Assembly: GCF_023091865.1 (NCBI RefSeq)
Contig: NZ_JAHXDI010000003.1
Coordinates: forward strand, 1-64,000
Direction: 5' to 3'
DNA: 64,000 nt
From: Chromohalobacter moromii
Lineage (GTDB): Bacteria > Pseudomonadota > Gammaproteobacteria > Pseudomonadales > Halomonadaceae
Shown here: piece after piece, positions 8,941 to 18,689 of the stretch
Position numbering within the stretch: position 1 is the stretch's first letter
How the letters are laid out: each line of letters starts with the position of its first letter
The notes under the pieces: model-generated
Database searches by the model: none
Told to the model about the DNA's origin: nothing
What the model saw: only the letters and a program-made list of their open reading frames with translations
Translations under genes and position numbers: made by a program

Positions 8941-10992
8941 ATGTCACGCAACCCTTTGCTCGAATCGCATGTCCTGCCGCCGTTCGATGACATCCAGCCC
9001 GAGCATGTGGTGCCGGCCATCGAGCAGCTTCTGACGGAAAATCGCCGTGACATCGAGGCCCTCGCCAATCAGTCGCAGGTTAGCTGGGAGAGCCTCGCAG
9101 CGCCGCTCGAGGCCCTCAACGATCGCCTATCGCAGGCCTGGTCGCCGGTGTCACACCTCAATTCCACCATGAACAACGAAGCGCTGCGCGAAGCCTATCA
9201 AGCGTGTCTCGCCATGCTCTCCGACTACAGTACCTGGCTAGGCCAGCATCAGGGGCTCTTCGACGCCTTCACGCGCCTCAAGGAAAGCGACGAGTACGCT
9301 CATCTCGAGGAAGGGCAGCAGCGCTCCATCGACAATACCTTGCGCGACTTCCGTCTCGCCGGGGTCGATCTGGCCGAGGACAAAAAGCGCCGCTACGGCG
9401 AGATTCAGGCACGCTTGTCGGAGCTGGCCAATACCTTCTCCAACCATGTGCTCGACGCCACCCAGGCATGGCACAAGGACTTGCCCGACGATGCGCGCCT
9501 GGGCGGGCTCCCCGAAAGCGCCCTATCCACGCTCAAGGCCAACGCCGAAGCCAAGGACGTCGCGGGGTATCGCATCACGCTCGACTTCCCCAGCTTCTAC
9601 CCGGTGCTCTCCTTCGCCGACGACCGCGCACTGCGTGAAGAAGTCTATACCGCCTTCGTGACCCGTGCCTCGGACAAGGGCCCGCACGCCGGGCGTTTCG
9701 ACAACGCCCCGATCATCGAGGAAACGCTGCGCCTGCGCCGCGAACTGGCCGAACTGCTCGGCTTTGGTACCTATGCCGAGTATTCGCTGGCCACCAAGAT
9801 GGCCGACTCGCCCCAACAGGTACTGGGTTTTCTCGGTGACCTGGCCGACCGCGCGCACCCCCAGGCCCAGCGCGAGTTCAACGAGCTGGAGGCCTTCGCC
9901 CGCGAATCGCTGGGCCTCGAGACACTGAAGCCTTGGGATATCGGCTATGCCAGCGAAAAGCTTCGCGAGGCACGTTATGCCATCTCGCAAGAACAGCTGC
10001 GTCCCTATTTCCCCGCGCCCAAGGTGATCGAGGGCTTATTCCAGGTGACCGGTACGCTCTACGGCATCGACTTCGCCGAGCGCAACGACGTACCTCGCTA
10101 CCACTCGGACGTGCGCTACTTCGAGATTCTCGACGGCGCGACGCCGATCGCCGGCTTCTACCTCGACCTTTACGCCCGCGAAGGCAAGCGTGGCGGTGCC
10201 TGGATGGACGAATGCCGTGTGCGTCGCACCCGCGAGGACGGCAGCCTGCAGTTGCCCGTCGCCTATCTGACCTGCAACTTCACGCGTCCCGTGGGTAGCA
10301 AGCCGGCGCTGCTCACTCATGACGAGGTGCTGACGCTCTTCCACGAGTTCGGGCATGGCCTGCACCACATGCTGACGCAACAGACCGTCGCCGATGTATC
10401 CGGCATCAACGGCGTCGCCTGGGACGCGGTCGAGCTACCCAGCCAGTTCATGGAAAACTTCTGCTGGGAGCGCGAGGGGCTAGACATGATCGCCGCGCAT
10501 GTGGATACCGGCGAGAAGCTGCCTGATGCTCTGCTCGACAAGCTTCAAGCCGCGCGCAACTTCCAGTCAGCCATGGGCATGATGCGCCAACTCGAGTTGT
10601 CACTGTTCGACTTCCGCCTACACCATGAACTCGAAGCGCCCGATGCCGGCGAGGTCCAGGCCCTGCTCGACGACGTACGCGACAAGACTTCCGTCACGCC
10701 GCGCGTCGACTTCAACCGCTTCCAGAACGGCTTCGGACATATCTTCGCCGGTGGTTACGCGGCGGGCTATTACAGCTACAAGTGGGCCGAAGTGCTCTCG
10801 GCGGATGCCTACAGCGCCTTCGAAGACGCCGGCATCTTCGACACCGAGACGGGCAAGCGCTTCCGTCAGGAAATCCTCGAGCGCGGTGGTTCACGTGACG
10901 CCGCCGCACTATTCAGCGCTTTTCGCGGCCGCGAGCCCAGCATCGAACCGCTACTGCGCCACACCGGCATCGAGAATGCCGACGCGGCCTGA
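8941..10992 (+). CDS. prlC: Oligopeptidase A
   Basis: A 683-residue M3-family zinc metallopeptidase. The active site HEFGH is at residues 468-472, and the third ligand Glu498 lies in VELPSQFMENFCW. The N-terminus MSRNPLLESHVLPPFDDIQPEHVVPA matches the E. coli PrlC opening, so the second ATG at 8941, preceded by GAGGT, was chosen over the ATG at 8908. PrlC is a cytoplasmic enzyme that degrades short peptides, including cleaved signal peptides. A YheV-like zinc-ribbon gene follows 81 bases downstream on the same strand. Confidence 0.93.
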   Translation: MSRNPLLESHVLPPFDDIQPEHVVPAIEQLLTENRRDIEALANQSQVSWESLAAPLEALNDRLSQAWSPVSHLNSTMNNEALREAYQACLAMLSDYSTWLGQHQGLFDAFTRLKESDEYAHLEEGQQRSIDNTLRDFRLAGVDLAEDKKRRYGEIQARLSELANTFSNHVLDATQAWHKDLPDDARLGGLPESALSTLKANAEAKDVAGYRITLDFPSFYPVLSFADDRALREEVYTAFVTRASDKGPHAGRFDNAPIIEETLRLRRELAELLGFGTYAEYSLATKMADSPQQVLGFLGDLADRAHPQAQREFNELEAFARESLGLETLKPWDIGYASEKLREARYAISQEQLRPYFPAPKVIEGLFQVTGTLYGIDFAERNDVPRYHSDVRYFEILDGATPIAGFYLDLYAREGKRGGAWMDECRVRRTREDGSLQLPVAYLTCNFTRPVGSKPALLTHDEVLTLFHEFGHGLHHMLTQQTVADVSGINGVAWDAVELPSQFMENFCWEREGLDMIAAHVDTGEKLPDALLDKLQAARNFQSAMGMMRQLELSLFDFRLHHELEAPDAGEVQALLDDVRDKTSVTPRVDFNRFQNGFGHIFAGGYAAGYYSYKWAEVLSADAYSAFEDAGIFDTETGKRFRQEILERGGSRDAAALFSAFRGREPSIEPLLRHTGIENADAA

Positions 10993-11073
10993 TAGCGTCT
11001 TATGCACTTCCGCTTTTGCAATCCTTTTCCAACCGGGCAACATGCCCGGTTGTCATCGTGAGAGGACGCCAAG

Positions 11074-11334
11074 ATGACGACCAACCCCAAGCGTTTCATC
11101 GCCGGCGCCATTTGCCCGCGCTGCGCGGCCATGGATCGCATCCGTGCCTGGGAGCAGAACGGCATCCGCTATCGGGAATGCGTGTCCTGCGATTACCTCG
11201 AGCAGTTAGCCATCGATGAGAATGGTTTCGCCGAGGATCTCGCCACACGCGTCAACCAGCCACGTGAGGACGACACGTCCGATGACATCCAAACCGTGCG
11301 CTTGATCGATCCGAGTGACGGCAAGACGCACTGA
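11074..11334 (+). CDS. yheV: YheV-family small zinc-ribbon protein
   Basis: An 86-residue protein with two CxxC pairs, C14/C17 (ICPRC) and C36/C39 (CVSC), forming a zinc ribbon. It carries the conserved run GAICPRCAAMDRIRAWE of the YheV family. Function is unknown; the fold suggests nucleic-acid or protein contact. The ATG follows GAGAGGACGCCAAG, a good ribosome site. It follows prlC, is probably in its operon, and is closed by the terminator at 11384-11405. Confidence 0.85.
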   Translation: MTTNPKRFIAGAICPRCAAMDRIRAWEQNGIRYRECVSCDYLEQLAIDENGFAEDLATRVNQPREDDTSDDIQTVRLIDPSDGKTH

Positions 11335-11378
11335 TCCCGGACCACGCCCCACCGCCACGGTATCAAGCAAGACGCATA

Positions 11379-11405
11379 AAAAAGGCTCCCGCTGGGGAGC
11401 CTTTT
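11379..11405. terminator. Bidirectional rho-independent terminator
   Basis: A perfect 7-bp stem (GGCTCCC / GGGAGCC) with a GCTG loop is flanked by an A run on the left and TTTT on the right. It can end prlC-yheV in the plus direction and sodC in the minus direction. Confidence 0.85.
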
Positions 11406-11431
11406 CGTTGCCGGCGTGACCGATAGTGCTA

Positions 11432-11962
11432 TCAATCAGACAAGGTGCCGCAAGCGACGCGCTTCCCGCCGCCGCCCAGCTTGGGCTCGTCGGAATAATT
11501 GTCGCCACCGGCATGAATCATCAGGGCGCGGCCGTCCAAGTCGGAGGCTTCAAGGCGCGGCGCCAATACCGGTGTCGTGGCATTGCCCTCCTCATCGACC
11601 ATCAACACCGGCAAGTCACCGAGGTGCCCTTCCGCATAGGGGCCCTGGTGCGTGCCCGTGTCTTCGGGGTCGTAGTGACCGCCGGCGGCACCGCCCGGCA
11701 CCGCGTCACCGTCTTGCTCCGAGGGCTGGCAACTCGGGTTCATGTGTACGTGAAAACCGTGCATACCGGGTTCGAGACCTGACAGATCCGGGGTCAACAG
11801 CAGACCATAGTCGGTATCCTCGAGGGTCACGGTGCCCACGCTGTCGCCGGTGCCCTGGGCATTGACCTGATGCATTTCGATGTCATGTTGCGCTGCTTGG
11901 GCGCTTCCCAGCATCAACAGGGCACTGCCGATACCGAGTGCCATTTGCGAGATACGTAGCAT
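11432..11962 (-). CDS. sodC: Periplasmic Cu,Zn superoxide dismutase
   Basis: A 176-residue secreted Cu,Zn superoxide dismutase. A signal peptide is clear (hydrophobic segment to LGSAQA, cleavage near residue 23). Copper and zinc ligands are visible: H71, H73, H96, H105, H113, D116 and H150. The disulfide pair is C78 and C171. It dismutates superoxide in the periplasm. The insertion rich in Gly and Asp around 83-103 and the GGGGKR segment near the C-terminus are typical of bacterial SodC. It lies 72 bases downstream of metF on the same strand, but the functions are unrelated. Confidence 0.93.
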   Translation of the reverse strand: MLRISQMALGIGSALLMLGSAQAAQHDIEMHQVNAQGTGDSVGTVTLEDTDYGLLLTPDLSGLEPGMHGFHVHMNPSCQPSEQDGDAVPGGAAGGHYDPEDTGTHQGPYAEGHLGDLPVLMVDEEGNATTPVLAPRLEASDLDGRALMIHAGGDNYSDEPKLGGGGKRVACGTLSD

Positions 11963-12034
11963 GCCTTTCTCCTATCCATGGGTGAGACGTCTACCTCACT
12001 CAGGCTAGATGAAGAGCGCGCCAGACGCCATGCA

Positions 12035-12883
12035 TCAGCTATCGCAGCGTAGGTTGTCGAGCACTCGCAGCGCCGGCGTCGCCTGGTTGAGCGTATAGAA
12101 ATGCAGCCCCGGCGCTCCGCCGTCGAGTAGACGCTGGCACAGATTCGACACCACCTCCTCGCCGAAGGCCTGGATGCTCTCGCTATCGTCGCCGTAGGCC
12201 TCGAGCTGCTTGCGGATCCAGCGCGGAATGTCCGCCCCGCAGGCATCCGAGAAACGCGCCAATTTGGTGTAATTGCTGATCGGCATGATGCCCGGCACGA
12301 TCGGCGCCTCGACCCCCAGCGCACGGGCGCGCTCGAGGAAATGGAAGTAGGCGTCGGCACTGAAGAAGTACTGCGTGATGGCGAGATCGGCACCGGCCTG
12401 CATCTTACGCACGAAATTCTGCAAATCATGCTCGTAGCTGGGCGCCTGAGGATGCACTTCGGGATACGCCGCCACCGCGATCTGGAAATGATCGCCGGTT
12501 TCCTTGCGGATGAACTCGACCAGCTCGTTGGCGTAACGCAGCTCGCCCATGCCCCCCATCCCCGAGGGCAAATCACCGCGCAGCGCGACCAGATTAGTGA
12601 TCCCCGCTTCACGGAAACTCTCCAGGCGCTCGCGCAATTCGCCCTTGTCGCTGCCAATGCAGGACAGGTGCGGCGCCGTGTCGATGCCGCACTGGCGCAC
12701 CGACTTGACGGTCTCGAAGGTCCGTGCCTGAGTCGAGCCCCCGGCGCCGTAGGTGACCGAGAAAAAACGCGGACGCCGCTCGGCGAGCGTGTCACGCACG
12801 CCTTTCAGCTTTTCCCGCCCAGCGTCGGTATTGGGCGGAAAGAATTCGAAGCTGATGCCCAGCGGATGTTCGCGAGTACTCAT
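12035..12883 (-). CDS. metF: 5,10-methylenetetrahydrofolate reductase
   Basis: A 282-residue TIM-barrel flavoprotein. The characteristic opening is HPLGISFEFFPPNTDAGR, and VTYGAGGSTQ and LRGDLP follow. It reduces methylene-THF to methyl-THF for methionine synthesis. The start at 12883 was chosen because GAGGG lies nine bases upstream and the conserved domain begins four residues later; upstream codons in the same frame are low in similarity to any MetF. Length fits the bacterial single-domain enzyme. metK for the next step of methyl metabolism is 11 kb away. Confidence 0.93.
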   Translation of the reverse strand: MSTREHPLGISFEFFPPNTDAGREKLKGVRDTLAERRPRFFSVTYGAGGSTQARTFETVKSVRQCGIDTAPHLSCIGSDKGELRERLESFREAGITNLVALRGDLPSGMGGMGELRYANELVEFIRKETGDHFQIAVAAYPEVHPQAPSYEHDLQNFVRKMQAGADLAITQYFFSADAYFHFLERARALGVEAPIVPGIMPISNYTKLARFSDACGADIPRWIRKQLEAYGDDSESIQAFGEEVVSNLCQRLLDGGAPGLHFYTLNQATPALRVLDNLRCDS

Positions 12884-13040
12884 CGATGCAACCCTCTTCA
12901 TGACATGGCGCGACCGACATCGGGTCACGTTCGTATTCGATGCCGCGCATTCTGCCGATCCCCGCCCGCGCTGACCAATGAAAGTTTCGCGGCTTGGCAT
13001 TAATCCGGATCATGACGCCCAGCATCATGTGAAAGATGCC

Positions 13041-14030
<990 letters not shown>

Positions 14031-14087
14031 ACCGTCGTGCCTCTCTATGGCTTTCCTCCAGTGTAATGTCTGGAGTGGACTTCAGGG

Positions 14088-14984
14088 TCAATCCGCGGAT
14101 CTTTTGCCATGTCGCGGCGCACGTAACCAGCCACTGCCGATCAGCATGCCCAGCGTGATAAGGGCCGCGGCCAGCACCAGCCACAGAGTCGCGGTGGCGT
14201 AGCCGGTGGCGATCAGCACCAGCGTCGAGAGCAATGGCGTAAAGTAAGCCAACAGCCCCAACAAGCGCAGATCGCCGTGCTTGACGCCCACGTCCCAGGT
14301 GAAGAATGCGCTTCCCACCGGGCCGAGGCCCAGACCGATCACACCGAGCCAACCGATGCCCTGGGGCCAGCGCGAGGGCTCGAAAAGCCAGTGACACAAC
14401 GCCGCCAGCACGGCCGTCGCCAGGCAGAATCCGCCCACGGCCGCCGTGGGGACCGCGCGATTGGCACGCGACAGCACCGAATAGCCGCTCCACAGGAAGG
14501 CGCAGGCAAAGGCGGCGACGTAGCCCACGGCGCTACCCGAGGCACTGACATCGCCTCCCACCAGCAAGGCAGCGCCCACGAAGCCCAACAGCGCTCCCAC
14601 GACGTGGCGTGCACGCAGTCGCTCACCGGGCAGCAGCGCTACGAACAACACGATCAACAGCGGCCATAGATAGCTGATCAACCCGGCATTGGCTGGCGGT
14701 GCATTCTGCTGGGCGACGAAATACAGCGCGTGATAACCGAACAGACCGCCCACGCCCAGCGCCCAGACGCGCGGCGGCTGGCGCAGGGGCGCGCGCAGCG
14801 ACTCGCCGCGTAGTCGCAACCAGACCATGAAGCACACGAACGCCAGACCGAACGCCAGCGCGGTGAGCAAAAACGGCGGCACCGGCCCCGCCAATTGCGT
14901 TAACGCCGCCAGCAATGCCCAGTTGAGCACCGTGGTGGCACCGATCAAGGTGGCCCGGCGAGACGCGGACGACTCGAGCGACAT
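14088..14984 (-). CDS. EamA/DMT-family exporter
   Basis: A 298-residue protein with ten hydrophobic segments arranged as two EamA repeats. This is the drug/metabolite transporter form seen in amino-acid and metabolite exporters such as RhtA/YddG. The start at 14984 has a GGGAG site six bases away and gives MSLESSASRR before TM1. The substrate cannot be inferred. It is divergent from the AEC transporter gene, with a 315-base gap containing a perfect palindrome. Confidence 0.85.
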   Translation of the reverse strand: MSLESSASRRATLIGATTVLNWALLAALTQLAGPVPPFLLTALAFGLAFVCFMVWLRLRGESLRAPLRQPPRVWALGVGGLFGYHALYFVAQQNAPPANAGLISYLWPLLIVLFVALLPGERLRARHVVGALLGFVGAALLVGGDVSASGSAVGYVAAFACAFLWSGYSVLSRANRAVPTAAVGGFCLATAVLAALCHWLFEPSRWPQGIGWLGVIGLGLGPVGSAFFTWDVGVKHGDLRLLGLLAYFTPLLSTLVLIATGYATATLWLVLAAALITLGMLIGSGWLRAPRHGKRSAD

Positions 14985-15299
14985 GATGAACTCCCATGTG
15001 ACATGAACGCGAGCTCCCAGGCTGCCACGCCCACACGCCACAAACTTGTCGAATCCTGACCCGAGGACTACCGCATTAGGTGCATTACAAGCGCCTCAGG
15101 GACAGGTCAAAGCGAGGGTTTTTTGCCATGGATGGCAAAAGTAGTGCCCAAGGACGGGTTTACAGCGCCCTCGCGAAGACCTGTCGCTGGAAAAGCACCG
15201 ATAAGTAAGCGGCCCTATAAGCGTGCTGAATCCTGCTTCCAGGGCTGCCCAACAAGGCGCATAACGGGCATCATGGGCGTTCATTATCAGGAATGCCGC
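14985..15299. promoter_or_regulatory. Divergent DMT/AEC promoter region
   Basis: A non-coding gap of 315 bases. Its only strong feature is the palindrome at 15121-15140. The rest shows no ORF with a ribosome site and no terminator. Confidence 0.5.
15121..15140. promoter_or_regulatory. Perfect 9-bp palindrome upstream of AEC transporter
   Basis: TTTTGCCAT-GG-ATGGCAAAA is a perfect inverted repeat in the divergent gap. It looks like a dimeric regulator operator. No known consensus was confidently matched. Confidence 0.5.
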
Positions 15300-16229
15300 A
15301 TGTCTCAAGTCGACCTTTCTCAACCGCTGTGGATGCTGCTGATCTTCGTGGCACTGGGCTGGCTCTGCGCGCGCCGACTGGCCGTCGACCCGCGCCCCAT
15401 CGCCACGCTGTTGATCTATCTCATCGCGCCGCTGACGTTCTTTCGCGGGCTCTATCTGGGCGAGCCCTCGCCTGCCTTGCTGGGCTTGACGGCGGGCATG
15501 TTCGCGCTGGCAAGCCTCCTGTGCCTGGCGACTCACGCCGTCGTGCGGCGTTACTTCGCCCCGCAGGAAGCCGCGCTGCTGGCATTTTCCGCAGGCACCG
15601 GCAACACCGGCTACTTCGGGCTGCCCCTGGCCATGGCGTTGCTACCGCCGGAGGGCGTCGCCGCTTATCTATTCTGCCTGCTCGGCGTCACGCTCTTCGA
15701 ATTCAGCGTGGGCTTTTACATCAGCGCCCGGGGGCAATTCTCGGTTCGCGAGAGCCTCGCCAAGATCGTCCGCTTGCCGTTGCTCTATGCCTTCATCGCC
15801 GCCCTGCTCGCCTATCATCTGCCTTGGTCGGTGCCCGGCGCGGTGATCGAAGGGCTCGACTACTTCCGCGCTAGCTACACCGTGCTCGGCATGATGATCA
15901 TCGGCATGACGCTGGGTGGGGTCTCGATGCGTGCGTTCGACGCCCGCTTTCTGGGCGTCTGCATCGCCGCACGCTACGTGATGTGGCCCTTGGTGATGCT
16001 GGGTCTGGTGCTCGGCCTGCAAGCGACAATGGGCATTTCGGCGACGCTCGCCGGCGCACTGCTGTTGCTGGGCGTGGTGCCCATGGCGGCCAATGTCGTG
16101 GTCATCGCCATGGAGCTGAACATCCGCCCCGCCAAGGGCGCCATCGCCGTTCTCGTGACGACCGTGGCGGCGCCGCTGATCATTCCGCCCTATCTCGACG
16201 TTCTGTGGCGGCTCGTGGGCCTCGATTAA
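15300..16229 (+). CDS. Auxin-efflux-carrier (AEC) family transporter
   Basis: A 309-residue protein of the AEC family with about ten membrane segments in two halves, including the conserved GTGNTGYFGLPLA near 100 that unwinds a helix at the transport site. Bacterial AEC members transport malate, malonate or other organic acids, but the substrate here is unknown. The start at 15300 is preceded by AGGAA and begins MSQVDLSQPLW just before TM1. The frame upstream is open but hydrophilic and lacks family features. The gene converges with an AraC-type regulator. Confidence 0.85.
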   Translation: MSQVDLSQPLWMLLIFVALGWLCARRLAVDPRPIATLLIYLIAPLTFFRGLYLGEPSPALLGLTAGMFALASLLCLATHAVVRRYFAPQEAALLAFSAGTGNTGYFGLPLAMALLPPEGVAAYLFCLLGVTLFEFSVGFYISARGQFSVRESLAKIVRLPLLYAFIAALLAYHLPWSVPGAVIEGLDYFRASYTVLGMMIIGMTLGGVSMRAFDARFLGVCIAARYVMWPLVMLGLVLGLQATMGISATLAGALLLLGVVPMAANVVVIAMELNIRPAKGAIAVLVTTVAAPLIIPPYLDVLWRLVGLD

Positions 16230-16243
16230 CGTACAGGCTCTGG

Positions 16244-16966
16244 TTAGTCAGCCGACTGGCGATGTTGCCGCCACTCGCGTGGTGACAGCGCATGACGGGC
16301 GCGGAAGGCACGCGAAAAATGCGCGCTGTCGTGAAAACCGCATGCCTGGGCGATCTCGGTGAGGGGGCGGCGGGTATTGTGCATCAGCGTGCAGGCGCGT
16401 TGCAGGCGACGCTCGATCAACCAGGCGTGCGGCGAGGCACCGGTAAGGACACGAAAACGCCGCGCGAATGCCGCCTCCGCCATGTGGCATCGAGCCGCCC
16501 AGTCACGCACACGCCAAGGTGCCGCCAGATCCGCTTCGACCTCCGGCAGCAAATGCAGCAAGCGCAAGCGCGGCTCGGTATGCGTCGTGTGCCCCGCTTT
16601 GAGCAGTACATGAAGCCGCCTCGCCAACACATCGGGACGCGCGCCAATGAGCGCAGAGACATCCGCACGCACGGTTGACGGCAAACGACGCGACGTGACA
16701 TCGCCAAGCCCCGCCGCCTCGCACCAGGCGACGGGGAGGTCGAGCACCAGCGTGCGATTGTGGCACGGCGCCAGATAGTGGTGCTCGCTGCCGCTGGCGA
16801 TAGTGACAAGCCGCCCCGCATCCACGTGCGCGCCGCGTCCGCCCGCTTCCAGCTCGACTACGCCCTCGAGCCCAATCAGCCACTGGTGGAAGCCATGGCG
16901 GTCGGTCAGCACCCGGTCCGGGTAGCGGCGTGTCTCGGCGGTGGGAAGTAAACATTCATTCGACAT
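16244..16966 (-). CDS. AraC-family regulator with cupin sensor
   Basis: A 240-residue regulator. The C-terminal 100 residues hold two helix-turn-helix motifs, the second being LTEIAQACGFHDSAHFSRAF, typical of AraC/XylS. The N-terminal half is a small cupin-like sensing domain, with GSEHHYLAPC as its clearest element. It starts 14 bases after azlD on the same strand, so it may be the fourth gene of the xre-azlC-azlD unit. The ribosome site is weak. The effector and targets are unknown; the convergent AEC gene and azlCD are both candidates. Confidence 0.8.
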   Translation of the reverse strand: MSNECLLPTAETRRYPDRVLTDRHGFHQWLIGLEGVVELEAGGRGAHVDAGRLVTIASGSEHHYLAPCHNRTLVLDLPVAWCEAAGLGDVTSRRLPSTVRADVSALIGARPDVLARRLHVLLKAGHTTHTEPRLRLLHLLPEVEADLAAPWRVRDWAARCHMAEAAFARRFRVLTGASPHAWLIERRLQRACTLMHNTRRPLTEIAQACGFHDSAHFSRAFRARHALSPREWRQHRQSAD

Positions 16967-16980
16967 GGAGACGGCTCATC

Positions 16981-17307
16981 TCAATCGGCCAGGGCCCAGC
17001 CGGCCGCACCATAGATGCCGGCGCCAACCAACGTGGCCAGCCCCACGTTAGGGGTCAAACGCTGCACCAGCAACACCGCCGCCGCGCCCAGTGCCAAGCG
17101 TACCCCGCCACGCCAATGTGGCGCCTGCCCCCATAGTTCGTTCAACGAGAGGGCGATCAACGCCGCAATGGCGGCAAGCCCCAGCGCCCCGAGGAAGCGG
17201 CTCAGCCAGCCTTCACCTCGCGCCAGGCGCGTCCCGGAAAGCAGCGGCAAATAGCGTATTAGAAACGTACCCACTCCCGCCGCGATCACGATACCCCACC
17301 ATGTCAT
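16981..17307 (-). CDS. azlD: AzlD-family branched-chain amino acid exporter subunit
   Basis: A 108-residue membrane protein with four hydrophobic segments, the small partner of AzlC. The opening MTWWGIVIAAGVGTFLIRYLP and the LPFL-like turn are typical of AzlD. The ATG at 17307 has a perfect AGGAGG site eight bases upstream and overlaps the azlC stop by four bases (ATGA). It was therefore preferred to the ATG seven codons further up. With AzlC it forms a two-component exporter for branched-chain amino acids or analogues. Confidence 0.85.
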   Translation of the reverse strand: MTWWGIVIAAGVGTFLIRYLPLLSGTRLARGEGWLSRFLGALGLAAIAALIALSLNELWGQAPHWRGGVRLALGAAAVLLVQRLTPNVGLATLVGAGIYGAAGWALAD

Positions 17308-18032
17308 GTCATCGCCTCCTGAGAGCATCTGGCACGAGGTCGGCGGCTACCCACCGTGGCCCCCGCCAGCATGCCGATAAGCATGGCCACATGCCCTGGC
17401 CACCACACCATCCCCAATAGCGTGACACTGGTCGCAACGGCTACCACCGGCCATCGAGCACGACGCCACGCCTGCGCCAGCAAGGCCAGGAACAGCGCGG
17501 GCAGCACGAAGTCGAGTGCCTGTGCCACGTAGCCACTCTCATTTGCCCATCCCGCCCCCACGCTGGCGCCCAGCGCCGTACCGCCGACCCAGGCCAGATA
17601 AGCGCCCGCGGCGAGTCCGAGGCACCAGGCTGGCTCGAGAGGCCGCGACGCCCCCTTGGCCATCGCCGTGGCGAAAACTTCATCGGTCAGCCCGAACGCC
17701 AGCCAAGGCGCCAGACGACGCGGCAATGCCACGAGGTGTGTCGCCAGCGCCGGACCATAGAACACATGGCGTAGATTCATCATCAACACCGCCGACAACA
17801 CCGTGAGCCCACCGCTGCCTGCGGCCATCATCGCCACCATCACGAACTGGCTGGCACCGGCGAAGACCAGCAACGAAATGCCCACGGCCTGCCAGAGTGT
17901 CAGCCCGGACTGCACGGCGATGACTCCGAACGAGAACGCGATCGGCGCATAGCCGACGACCAACGACAGACTCTCGCGCAAGCCTTGGCCAGCAGAGCGC
18001 CAGGACGACGAGATTGCCCGTTCGCGATTCAT
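17304..18032 (-). CDS. azlC: AzlC-family branched-chain amino acid exporter subunit
   Basis: A 242-residue membrane protein with seven to eight hydrophobic segments and the family signature APIAFSFGVIAVQSGL. AzlC and AzlD (YgaZ/YgaH in E. coli) export valine and related amino acids. It overlaps the upstream XRE regulator stop and the downstream azlD start by four bases each, so the three genes form a translationally coupled operon. Confidence 0.88.
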   Translation of the reverse strand: MNRERAISSSWRSAGQGLRESLSLVVGYAPIAFSFGVIAVQSGLTLWQAVGISLLVFAGASQFVMVAMMAAGSGGLTVLSAVLMMNLRHVFYGPALATHLVALPRRLAPWLAFGLTDEVFATAMAKGASRPLEPAWCLGLAAGAYLAWVGGTALGASVGAGWANESGYVAQALDFVLPALFLALLAQAWRRARWPVVAVATSVTLLGMVWWPGHVAMLIGMLAGATVGSRRPRARCSQEAMT

Positions 18033-18565
18033 CGAGCCACCTCATCATGCGGATACACGATGCTGACCACGAGTCGTGTGGCGTCCAATAGGGCTTCATA
18101 GCGATGCTCGACGTCCGCCGCGAACTCGTGCCCTTCACCCGGTCGACAAACGGCCAAGGCATCGAGCGCCCCTACCCGTAACGTGCCTTCGACCGCCAAG
18201 ACATGCTCCCGCACGCCTCGCGGATGCGCCCGCGAGGTTTTCATCTCCCCCGGTGCCAGGTGCATGAGGTAGACCTCCACCCGAGGCGACTGTTGCCCGC
18301 GCACCATCAGTTGCACACCGCCGCCACCGGGTTCGCTGACGGTCATGCCATCTTCGCCCTCGGCGAGCAACTCGCTGAACGCCACACCCAGCGTATTCGC
18401 GAGCGTCCAAAGCGTTTCGATGGTGGGATTTCCCTTGCCGGCTTCAAGCTGCGAGAGCGTCGATTTGCTGATCGCGGCCCGTTCGGCCAGTGCGCTCAAT
18501 GAATAACCCTGCATTTCGCGGAGGCGGCGTAAGTTGGCGACGATGACGGGACTCGGTGATGACAT
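18029..18565 (-). CDS. XRE-cupin regulator of azlCD
   Basis: A 178-residue regulator. The N-terminal lambda-repressor-type helix-turn-helix covers residues 8-62, with YSLSALAERAAISKSTLSQL, and a C-terminal cupin domain covers about 100-175. This XRE-cupin form often stands before azlCD and is thought to sense amino acids. The start at 18565 places MSSPSPVIVANLRR directly before the HTH; the upstream in-frame extension runs through the promoter palindrome and is not credible. It is coupled to azlC by a four-base overlap. Confidence 0.85.
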   Translation of the reverse strand: MSSPSPVIVANLRRLREMQGYSLSALAERAAISKSTLSQLEAGKGNPTIETLWTLANTLGVAFSELLAEGEDGMTVSEPGGGGVQLMVRGQQSPRVEVYLMHLAPGEMKTSRAHPRGVREHVLAVEGTLRVGALDALAVCRPGEGHEFAADVEHRYEALLDATRLVVSIVYPHDEVAR

Positions 18566-18577
18566 ACGGTGTTTACC

Positions 18578-18601
18578 AAAAAGAACGATTTCGTTCTTTT
18601 T
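18578..18601. promoter_or_regulatory. Palindromic operator before XRE-azlCD
   Basis: A perfect 11-bp inverted repeat (AAAAAGAACGA-TT-TCGTTCTTTTT) 13 bases upstream of the XRE start codon. A further direct copy of the half-site, AACGAACGA, follows at 18602-18610. Its position suggests autoregulation by the XRE protein. Confidence 0.65.
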
Positions 18602-18615
18602 AACGAACGACAGAC

Positions 18616-18643
18616 TAAAAAACAAGGGCGCCAGCCGGCGCCC
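18616..18643 (-). terminator. Terminator of the TRAP operon
   Basis: On the minus strand a GGGCGCC/GGCGCCC stem with a four-base loop (18626-18643) is followed by TTGTTTTTT. It ends transcription of the TAXI-TRAP operon just before the XRE promoter. Confidence 0.85.
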
Positions 18644-18689
18644 CTGATTATCAATACGCACCATCGACATGCGCAGTCGCATCCGAGTG

